Positions 57,679 through 64,000 of a DNA stretch of 64,000 nucleotides are shown here, in pieces. Both the position numbers and the translations under genes were made by a program. Within the stretch, counting starts at the first letter, position 1; each line of letters starts with the position of its first letter. Source of the DNA: JAKVAV01 sp047633195 (GTDB lineage: Bacteria; Bacteroidota; Bacteroidia; Flavobacteriales_D; Cryomorphaceae); NCBI GenBank assembly GCA_047633195.1, contig JBLIEU010000007.1, positions 1 to 64,000 on the forward strand. The letters run 5' to 3'. The notes beneath the pieces are model-generated. The model worked only from the letters and a program-made list of their open reading frames with translations. It had not been told where the DNA came from and did no database searches.

Positions 57679-60600
57679 CAATCTTCTTTGATTAGTTCGC
57701 GGTACTCATCTTCGTAATCCAAAGTGTCTGGTGCGGCAATGGTATCTCCCGCAGACATAAATTCGTTTTCCTTTTGGACAATCAAGTCCAGTTTGGTCTG
57801 GGCTTCTTTGACCAAAGCAGAAGTCTCCACGTTGTCAATTACGCTCTGCAAGGTGGCTTTCGCTTGAAAGAAATCGTCGCGGGCGGCATACACATCTGCC
57901 AGCAGAATGAACGACTTCACTTTCCAGTAATCGGATGCAGGGAATTCTTTGATCAACTCAAAAACAGTTGCTTCAGCTCCGTCCAATTCTTCCCGACTGT
58001 AGGCTATTTGCGCCAAACGAAATTTGGCCTCAGCTCCTTCTTCGGTAGATTTCTTAGCAGCGAGCCACTCGTAGTCAAGTTCTGCTTTTTCGTAATCCCT
58101 TTCGGTAAAGTTGATTCTCGCTTTGTTGAGTCTGGCCTCCACTTCCAGTTCATCGGTCAGGTTATCGCTACTGAGAACTTTCTCGATCGCTACCAAAGCA
58201 TCTTCGTAATTACCCAGTTGGTAATTCGCTCGCATTTGTCCTTTTTGGGCTCTCAGAACATTCACCGAAAACTCGGCTACTCCCTCTAAAGACATAAAGT
58301 GTGCTAGCGCTTCTTTGTAACCATTTTGCTTCATGCGAATGACTGCAGCTCCCAAAAGCGAGGGCTCGGTGAACTGGCCTATCGGTTGTTCCACCACGTA
58401 TTCAAAACCACTGAGCGCTGTGGGATAATCGTTTTTGCGGTAAGCGCAATCGGCCAAATAGTAATTCGAATTGGTCGCAAATAAACCTTTCGGGAATTTA
58501 TTTAAGTACTTCTCAAAAGAGGTGATCGCTTGATCGCAATCTCCATCGGCTACCAGGTTCTCTGCGGCTTGATACGTCAAGCTGTCAATCTCCATCGGCG
58601 ATACTTCGTAATCGGGAACAGTGCCGAGCCAGTCGGTAAAGTCTTCAACTCGACCCAAGTCGAGGTAGATGTTCTTCAAAGTGGCTATGGCTTCTTGCGA
58701 CTCTGAATCAACTCCGTAATCTTCTACTACTTGCTCGTAGGTGGCTATCGCGTCATCGTATTTCCCGAGGCGATACTGCACCAAACCGCGCTGTAGCATG
58801 GCACGCTTGCGGTAAGGCGACTGCGAATAATCTTCAACCACCGTATTGAACGCAACCAACGAGGGCTCCAATTTATTTTGCATAAAGTAAGCGGTACCCA
58901 ATTCGAAATTGGCCACAGGAGCCAAACTTGTTTGCGGAAACGAAGTCAGTAACTCCCTCAACTTTGCCGTCTTGTTGTCAAAATTGTCGGCATATCCTTC
59001 TGCCATTGCTTGCTGAAAGAGCGCATAATCTACGTTTATGTCTTTGGCAGTAACAGCCATCTCATAACTGGTGATGGCCTCTTTGTAATTCTTGTTGACC
59101 AAGTGCAAATCTCCTATTCTGAGGTAGGCATCGTTCTTTCGTTTGTCGTCAATATCCGCAGCGGTAACGTATTTCCGAAAGGCTATGAGCGAGACATCGT
59201 AATCACCACTTTTGAAAGCGCAGTAGCCGATATTGTAATTTGCCAAATTGTAGTAATCCGTTCCATAAGCCGATGGATTGTTCAGAAACGTGCGGTAAGC
59301 AGAAATGGCATCATCGTATTCCGATTCGCGGTAAGCGATATCTCCTCTCCAATAATCGGCCAATGAACTCACGGCAGGATTCACATTGTACTTCTTCGAC
59401 ATGGCGAAGTACTTTAGCGCTTCTACGTGGTTTTTCTTGTTCATATTCTCCACCCCAAGATTGTAAGCAGAAAGCTGGTAATGCTCTTTCTGAATGGGGT
59501 CGAGGGTTTTGATTTTGTCCAAGGCATCAATTGCCGCTGAGTAATTTTTTGTAGCCAAATGAACTTTGAGTAAAAACTCAAATGCCTCATCCTGCCTATC
59601 GGAGTTGGGGTATGTCTTCAAATACTGCTCGAAAGCAATTATCGCTTCATGAAAAGGATCATAACTCAATTCGTAGGCCAATTTGGCGTAATTGAAAAGG
59701 GCGTCTTCAGTTATCTCTGGATCGTGAAATTGCTTGGAAGCCAATTTGAACGCATTCTGTGCGTACTTCTTTTGATCGAGCTCGAGGTAAGAATCTGCCA
59801 ATTGGTATGTGGCAATCTGACCCAAGGCATTGTCTTCTTTCGAGGCTTTGGTGAAATAGTCAATGGCCTTTTCGAAATCCCCTGTTCTGTAATAGGAATA
59901 ACCCATTCGGTAGGAGTCTTCGGGGGCAGGATTGTAAGTTGAAGCCATGTACATCTCCAGGAATGGAACAGCCTCGGCATATTGCTCTTTCGAGTAATGG
60001 GCGTTCCCCACCAAAAGCGCCATCTCTTCGCCACGTTGAACATCATCCTCAGCCAGAAGAGGTGTAGCGTACTCGATCAGCTCGTCGTACTTTTCTTGGT
60101 AGTGGTAAATCTGGGCAACGTAGTAAGGAACCACTTTCGCGAAATTCTCATCCGACTCGGCTTTATTAAAAGACTCGAGCGCTGTCTGGTAGTTCCCTTC
60201 GGTATAGGCGATATGCCCGTAATAATAGCTCGTTGGGCCAGAGTATGGGCCTTCGCTATTCTTCAGTTTGTAGAATGATTTTTTGGCTTGCTCGTAATCC
60301 TCCAATTCGAATGCAGCAAAACCCATTTTGAATTCAACCTCCTCAGCCGTCTCAGCATCTAGATCTCTTTGATCCAACTCTTTCAGCCAACGCAAAGCAT
60401 CGTCGTAATCGCGTCGATTGAAATTGTAACGCCCCAAATCAAGCACTGCAGTTTGATACCAAATGCTTTCGGGGTGACCGAGGACAAACTCCTCCATGAA
60501 AAATTCAGCATCCTTGTGAAATAGCTCCATGGCAGATTTCGCACGGTAGTATAACGCGTTGACTTTGAACTCTCCGTGATCAACTTTGTCGGAAGACAGA

Positions 60601-60776
60601 AACTCCTCGAACCCCTTACGAGCTGGCTCGTAATGACTCCGCTCCATCAATGCCAACGCCTCGTAGTAAGGCAGCAAATCTGAACGGTATTTCTCGGTTT
60701 GTTGAGCGAATGATGAACCGAAAAAAAGGCTCATAAAAACGAATAGCAGACTTTTTGCCGGCAGTACTTTTGGCAT
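57678..60776 (-). CDS. large tetratricopeptide-repeat protein, exported
   Basis: The 1032-residue protein has a signal peptide ending SSFAQ. About 25 TPR or Sel1-like helix pairs run from residue 30 to near the end (for example AYFMQNKLEPSLVAFNTVVEDY and YRLGKYDDAIATYEQVVEDYG). The C-terminal 40 residues are acidic. Such solenoids usually scaffold other proteins. Because the outer-membrane barrel gene follows with overlapping stop and start, the pair probably forms one periplasm/outer-membrane complex. No lipobox is visible. The first ATG is used; a weak -7-like element lies upstream. Confidence 0.88.
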   Translation of the reverse strand: MPKVLPAKSLLFVFMSLFFGSSFAQQTEKYRSDLLPYYEALALMERSHYEPARKGFEEFLSSDKVDHGEFKVNALYYRAKSAMELFHKDAEFFMEEFVLGHPESIWYQTAVLDLGRYNFNRRDYDDALRWLKELDQRDLDAETAEEVEFKMGFAAFELEDYEQAKKSFYKLKNSEGPYSGPTSYYYGHIAYTEGNYQTALESFNKAESDENFAKVVPYYVAQIYHYQEKYDELIEYATPLLAEDDVQRGEEMALLVGNAHYSKEQYAEAVPFLEMYMASTYNPAPEDSYRMGYSYYRTGDFEKAIDYFTKASKEDNALGQIATYQLADSYLELDQKKYAQNAFKLASKQFHDPEITEDALFNYAKLAYELSYDPFHEAIIAFEQYLKTYPNSDRQDEAFEFLLKVHLATKNYSAAIDALDKIKTLDPIQKEHYQLSAYNLGVENMNKKNHVEALKYFAMSKKYNVNPAVSSLADYWRGDIAYRESEYDDAISAYRTFLNNPSAYGTDYYNLANYNIGYCAFKSGDYDVSLIAFRKYVTAADIDDKRKNDAYLRIGDLHLVNKNYKEAITSYEMAVTAKDINVDYALFQQAMAEGYADNFDNKTAKLRELLTSFPQTSLAPVANFELGTAYFMQNKLEPSLVAFNTVVEDYSQSPYRKRAMLQRGLVQYRLGKYDDAIATYEQVVEDYGVDSESQEAIATLKNIYLDLGRVEDFTDWLGTVPDYEVSPMEIDSLTYQAAENLVADGDCDQAITSFEKYLNKFPKGLFATNSNYYLADCAYRKNDYPTALSGFEYVVEQPIGQFTEPSLLGAAVIRMKQNGYKEALAHFMSLEGVAEFSVNVLRAQKGQMRANYQLGNYEDALVAIEKVLSSDNLTDELEVEARLNKARINFTERDYEKAELDYEWLAAKKSTEEGAEAKFRLAQIAYSREELDGAEATVFELIKEFPASDYWKVKSFILLADVYAARDDFFQAKATLQSVIDNVETSALVKEAQTKLDLIVQKENEFMSAGDTIAAPDTLDYEDEYRELIKED

Positions 60777-60934
60777 AATAGAATAGTCAGTTTATAACGC
60801 GTAAAGGTAAAGGCCTATAGCAGGGTTTATGAGGGTTTGCGATCTAAAGTTTTGAACTCAGAAATGTGAAGAATAGCCGATAAATCAATAGCCTTAATGG
60901 CCCCTAAAACGCCAAACGGCACGCCAAATTATTT

Positions 60935-60943
60935 TAGCTTTGC
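60935..60943 (+). promoter_or_regulatory. ftsE promoter -7 element
   Basis: TAGCTTTGC matches TAnnTTTG and lies 16 bases before the ATG, so the leader should be only about 10 nt. Confidence 0.55.
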
Positions 60944-60958
60944 CCAAAATTCTATTGC

Positions 60959-61651
60959 ATGGCCCTAGATACCATCGTCCAAATAAAAGATGCCAAGATT
61001 TTTCAAGGCGACCATCTCGTGCTCTCAGATGTCAACATACAACTGGACAAGGGTGACTTCGTCTACCTTATCGGGAAGACGGGAACGGGCAAGAGCAGCC
61101 TATTGAAGACACTTTACGGTGCTTTACCTTTGACAGAGGGCGAGGGTTTTGTTGGCGATTTCGATTTGAAAAAAATGAAGCGAAGTCAAGTGCCTTTTCT
61201 GCGAAGAAAGCTGGGAATCGTTTTTCAAGATTTTGAACTTTTAACAGATCGATCGGTCAACGACAATCTTTTTTTCGTTTTGAAAGCCACTGGCTGGAAG
61301 AACAAAAATGAGATGAAAGCACGCATGCAAGAAGTCTTGGAAAAAGTAGGCTTGGGAAACAAAGGCTACAAATTACCGCACGAGCTTTCGGGTGGTGAGC
61401 AGCAACGGGTTGCCATTGCCAGGGCCTTGCTCAACGATCCTGACCTCATCTTGGCCGATGAGCCCACGGGAAATCTCGATCCCAATACTACTGAAGAGAT
61501 CTTGAATTTGCTCAACAGTATTTCCAAGTCGGGACGTGCCGTATTGATGGCCACCCACGATTACGCGCACATGAAAAAATTCTCTTCGAGGGTGATTCGA
61601 TGTGAGGGAAATTCAGTGACTCAGGAAAAATTTAACCAAGCAACTGAATAA
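60959..61651 (+). CDS. ftsE: cell-division ABC-type ATPase FtsE
   Basis: The 230-residue nucleotide-binding protein has Walker A GKTGTGKS at residues 39-46, the Q-loop Gln90 in GIVFQDFELL, the signature LSGGEQ at 143-148, Walker B LILADE at 163-168 and the switch His200. The GIVFQDFELLTDRSVNDNL segment is typical of FtsE. With FtsX it couples ATP hydrolysis to septal peptidoglycan hydrolases; no ftsX is adjacent here. The last 20 bases overlap the convergent glycosyltransferase gene. A related LolD-type ATPase is the main alternative. Confidence 0.85.
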   Translation: MALDTIVQIKDAKIFQGDHLVLSDVNIQLDKGDFVYLIGKTGTGKSSLLKTLYGALPLTEGEGFVGDFDLKKMKRSQVPFLRRKLGIVFQDFELLTDRSVNDNLFFVLKATGWKNKNEMKARMQEVLEKVGLGNKGYKLPHELSGGEQQRVAIARALLNDPDLILADEPTGNLDPNTTEEILNLLNSISKSGRAVLMATHDYAHMKKFSSRVIRCEGNSVTQEKFNQATE

Positions 61652-62744
61652 TCATTTCTGCTTGCCGCACGTTGGAATAATGGTGCTCTAATAATTCTTT
61701 TCGCTCTTCAATTTTAGCTGCTGACAAGGGATTTGCTAAAGCCAAATCAATGGTCTTCCGAAACTGGGCGGCTGTTTCGGCTCGAGTAACTAAATTCTCT
61801 AAACCAGTGTTTTTAACCATCGCTTCGTTCGCGACAACTTCTATTTCAGTTTTAAGCGCGTAGAGCAATTTCAACTTAAAACCCGTAGTCTGGAATGTGG
61901 GCAACACATGCACGCCTGCACCTTGAGCCAAGCGCTTCATTTCTTTATCGCTTGGATTGAGCTGAAATGTCACGTTTGCCGAAGAGCTTCGAAACTGGGC
62001 AATGTCTTTTTCTGAGCCTTTTCCTGCCACCACCAAAGGAACCTTAGATTTGGTAAAAACGTCATTCACCAAAAAACTGAGCGCTTCTTGGTTCTCCGCC
62101 ACTTCCAGCTTACCGTGATAGAATGCATAATCGCCTTTATCCTTTCGAAGCATCTCAACCTGAGGATGGAAAGGATAAATCAAATCCGAATTCCCGTACC
62201 GCTTCTCAAAATGAGTTTGATCGCTTTGACTGATGGCGAGTATTTTTTGACTCTTTCTCAAAACCTTCTCAAACGACCTTAGCTTCTTGGCTTCCGCCTT
62301 GAAGTACTGCTTCCGAAAAACACTTTTCTCAGACATTGCTAGTCTCGAATAATACTCGTGCTCGATATTGTGAGCCCTCACGATCTTAAATCTTTCTTTC
62401 AGCTTTGGATCATCCAACCAAGCGCAAGTGTGAAGGCCTTCGAATAGTATCGGCCAATCGTTTTTGAGGAGATTATCGAGCAGTTCTTGACTCTTTCTCG
62501 TCTTGACGATAAAGGGGATTTTTGAGAGCATCGCTCCTGCACTTAGCTTTCGCTCGTAGTATACCACCTCATCAAAATCCTTCTCGAAATCGGCGTTTCT
62601 ACTTCTGCCGTATGCAAAGCAGTGAAGCTTCACTTTGACCCCAGCATCGGCCAAAGCCTTTGCTTTGTAGTAGACATCCATCACCCCGCCGTAATCGGGC
62701 GGAAAAGGCACGTCGAATGAAACGATATGGATTCCTTCAGTCAT
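61632..62744 (-). CDS. glycosyltransferase, GT-B fold
   Basis: The 370-residue protein lacks membrane spans. It starts with a Rossmann-like half (IHIVSFDVPFPPDYGGVMDVYYKAKAL) and has the AHNIEHEYYSRLA segment. The C-terminal half is typical of GT4-like enzymes (AFYHGKLEVAENQEALSFL, VVAGKGSEKD, GAGVHVLPTFQTTGFKLKLLYAL). The usual EX7E acceptor is not clear, so the family assignment is loose. It overlaps the upstream glycosyltransferase gene by 8 bases and probably works in the same surface-polysaccharide or lipid pathway. It overlaps the end of ftsE by 20 bases. Confidence 0.82.
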   Translation of the reverse strand: MTEGIHIVSFDVPFPPDYGGVMDVYYKAKALADAGVKVKLHCFAYGRSRNADFEKDFDEVVYYERKLSAGAMLSKIPFIVKTRKSQELLDNLLKNDWPILFEGLHTCAWLDDPKLKERFKIVRAHNIEHEYYSRLAMSEKSVFRKQYFKAEAKKLRSFEKVLRKSQKILAISQSDQTHFEKRYGNSDLIYPFHPQVEMLRKDKGDYAFYHGKLEVAENQEALSFLVNDVFTKSKVPLVVAGKGSEKDIAQFRSSSANVTFQLNPSDKEMKRLAQGAGVHVLPTFQTTGFKLKLLYALKTEIEVVANEAMVKNTGLENLVTRAETAAQFRKTIDLALANPLSAAKIEERKELLEHHYSNVRQAEMIIQLLG

Positions 62745-63858
62745 CGATCTCCTTGATTTTTGTCAATACAGGAGCAAATTCCTTTTCCCAGGATAGTTCT
62801 GCCGACATCTTAGAAGCCCTGTTCCTGAGAAGCTCCAATCTACTTGGATTGGAAAGCAATTGGTTCACTTGCATCGAAATTTCTTTCGGTGTGACTTCAG
62901 TTAGGACATGACCAATTTCATTTCCTTTTACGAAAGCGGCTACCTCAGGAAGATCAGATGTGACCATTGGCAAACCAGCCATGGCGTAATCGAAGATCTT
63001 ATTGGGCAGGCTAAATCGGTAATTCAGATTCCCGTCTTTGTCTAAGGAGAATCCCAAATCGGCCGCCGAAGTGTAGCGCATCATTTCCTCATAGGGCATT
63101 CTAGGTAGAAAACTGATCTTATCATTCAAGTCAAACTCATTGGCCATTCGCTTTAAATCTGGCAGCGCGTCTCCACTGCCAATAATCACCAAGTCGGCTT
63201 TTTCGATATGCTTCATGGCTTCCACCAGCTCCTCTCCTCCCCGATTCATATTGATTCCCCCGCCTTGAAGCAAAAGCATAAATCGATTTTCATCGAATCC
63301 CAATTCGGTCTTTGTCGCCAGAGGTAAATCAGTACTCCCCATCGGAACATTTCGCACGGTGAGGACCTCTTCAAGCTGATAGGTCTCTTTGAGCAAATTG
63401 GCAATAGAAGGGCTCACTGTGATCACCACCTCAGCTCTGCCGATGCATTTCTTTTCAAAGAATCGCCAGACTTTTTTCACTCTTGGCTTGTGCTGAATTT
63501 CGGGCACTTCCGTGAAATATTCGTGGGAATCATAGATCAGTGGTTTGCGATTGATCAATGAAACAAGCCAATTCGCAGGGAGCGTATCCAAATCATTGGC
63601 CCAAAGGATATCGACGCGCGAAAAGAGAATCTTGAAAAAGAGAAAAACATTGAGCGAAGCGTAAAAGAGCGCTCCATTATTGAAGAGCAACTTGGCTCTC
63701 TGCGTTTTGTATGCCCTTTCGAAATTTGGACTACTCGGCAGCAGCCTGCCTAAAAGCAAAATGTCGTATCCCGCCTTCCACAGCTCGTCACATTGCTTGC
63801 GCACCCGTTGGTCGGTGGCTAGGTCATTGCTTACGGATACGATTATTCGTTTTTTCAC
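62737..63858 (-). CDS. glycosyltransferase family 4-like protein
   Basis: The 373-residue GT-B enzyme has an N-terminal KKRIIVSVSNDLATDQRVRKQCDEL segment (written in parts: the donor-free half), IYDSHEYFTEVPEIQHKPRVK, and the sugar-nucleotide half with LLLQGGGINMNRGGEELVEAM, VIIGSGDALPDL and the EX7E-like region LGFSLDKDGNLNYRFSLPNKIFDYAMAG. The start is most likely GTG at 63858, giving MKKRIIVS; a TTG three codons earlier is also open. It is divergent from murB and overlaps the next glycosyltransferase gene. Confidence 0.85.
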   Translation of the reverse strand: MKKRIIVSVSNDLATDQRVRKQCDELWKAGYDILLLGRLLPSSPNFERAYKTQRAKLLFNNGALFYASLNVFLFFKILFSRVDILWANDLDTLPANWLVSLINRKPLIYDSHEYFTEVPEIQHKPRVKKVWRFFEKKCIGRAEVVITVSPSIANLLKETYQLEEVLTVRNVPMGSTDLPLATKTELGFDENRFMLLLQGGGINMNRGGEELVEAMKHIEKADLVIIGSGDALPDLKRMANEFDLNDKISFLPRMPYEEMMRYTSAADLGFSLDKDGNLNYRFSLPNKIFDYAMAGLPMVTSDLPEVAAFVKGNEIGHVLTEVTPKEISMQVNQLLSNPSRLELLRNRASKMSAELSWEKEFAPVLTKIKEIDD

Positions 63859-63900
63859 GATTGCCAAAAGTAGTGAAGTCGTTCGAACCGGAATTCAGTT

Positions 63901-63908
63901 TAGTTTTG
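63901..63908 (+). promoter_or_regulatory. murB promoter -7 element
   Basis: TAGTTTTG matches TAnnTTTG, 16 bases before the murB ATG, implying a leader of about 10 nt. Confidence 0.55.
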
Positions 63909-63924
63909 TAGCAAAATTGCCCCT

Positions 63925-64000
63925 ATGGAGATTTTAGAAAATGCTTCCCTCAAAGCGTTCAACACTTTTGGAATTGATGCCAAAGCTGCTAAGATGGTTC
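63925..64000 (+). CDS. murB: UDP-N-acetylenolpyruvoylglucosamine reductase (3' partial)
   Basis: Only the first 25 codons are in the window (MEILENASLKAFNTFGIDAK...). The segment LKAFNTFGIDAKA is the conserved N-terminus of MurB, which makes UDP-MurNAc for peptidoglycan. The FAD-binding and catalytic parts lie beyond the edge. It is divergent from the glycosyltransferase genes. Confidence 0.85.
   Translation, partial: MEILENASLKAFNTFGIDAKAAKMV

Overview
The window is ordinary chromosome from a member of the phylum Bacteroidota, most like a marine or free-living Flavobacteriales relative. I infer this from four things. Protein families typical of that phylum are present: fused SecDF, type III glutamine synthetase, DUF3467, DUF2851, an AGCS carrier with an SprB-like domain, and type A and type B T9SS sorting domains. 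Many genes have the TAnnTTTG -7 promoter element. Shine-Dalgarno sequences are essentially absent. Base composition is even and moderately AT-rich. I see no rRNA, insertion sequence, prophage, CRISPR array or integron.

Left part (1-15.6 kb, almost all on the minus strand): a translation/transcription super-operon. In transcription order it reads rpsU, terminator, xerC, hpf, terminator, then tRNA-Thr(TGT)-Tyr-Gly-Thr(GGT), tuf, tRNA-Trp, secE, nusG, rplK, rplA, rplJ, rplL, rpoB, rpoC, terminator and a DUF3467 gene. At its end it meets, stop codon on stop codon, the tail of a patatin/BamA-like outer-membrane gene. A strong hairpin between rplL and rpoB and another between tuf and tRNA-Trp look like processing or attenuation points.

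Middle part (15.6-37.4 kb, mostly minus): metabolism and envelope genes. They are acyl-CoA dehydrogenase, apt, an HHH protein, a chimeric alanine carrier, PspC and DUF2851 proteins, pyrF-prfA-purM, a PorE-like TPR/propeller/OmpA protein, glnN, a Ca/Na exchanger with tatA, and secDF. A plus-strand FG-GAP protein with a type A T9SS tail converges on mdh.

Surface-adhesin region (37.6-51.6 kb, plus strand): an ECF sigma factor overlaps a single-pass membrane protein whose short cytoplasmic head looks like an anti-sigma segment. The outer part of that protein carries PKD folds and a C-terminal domain resembling the T9SS type B sorting domain. Two very large type B cargo proteins (2600 and 1277 residues) follow directly. 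The first is built from more than 20 Ig-like repeats, including a three-fold 250-residue super-repeat. The second mixes CUB, PKD and proprotein-convertase P-like domains. This sigma / membrane mimic / adhesin block is the best candidate for a little-described regulatory system.

Right part (51.6-64 kb): lgt and an endonuclease/exonuclease/phosphatase-family gene on plus. On minus are gyrB, and an outer-membrane barrel gene coupled to a giant TPR protein gene. ftsE is on plus, two overlapping glycosyltransferase genes are on minus, and the window ends inside murB. Terminators throughout are GC-rich hairpins, most followed by about seven T. Several sit directly against the start codon of the next gene.
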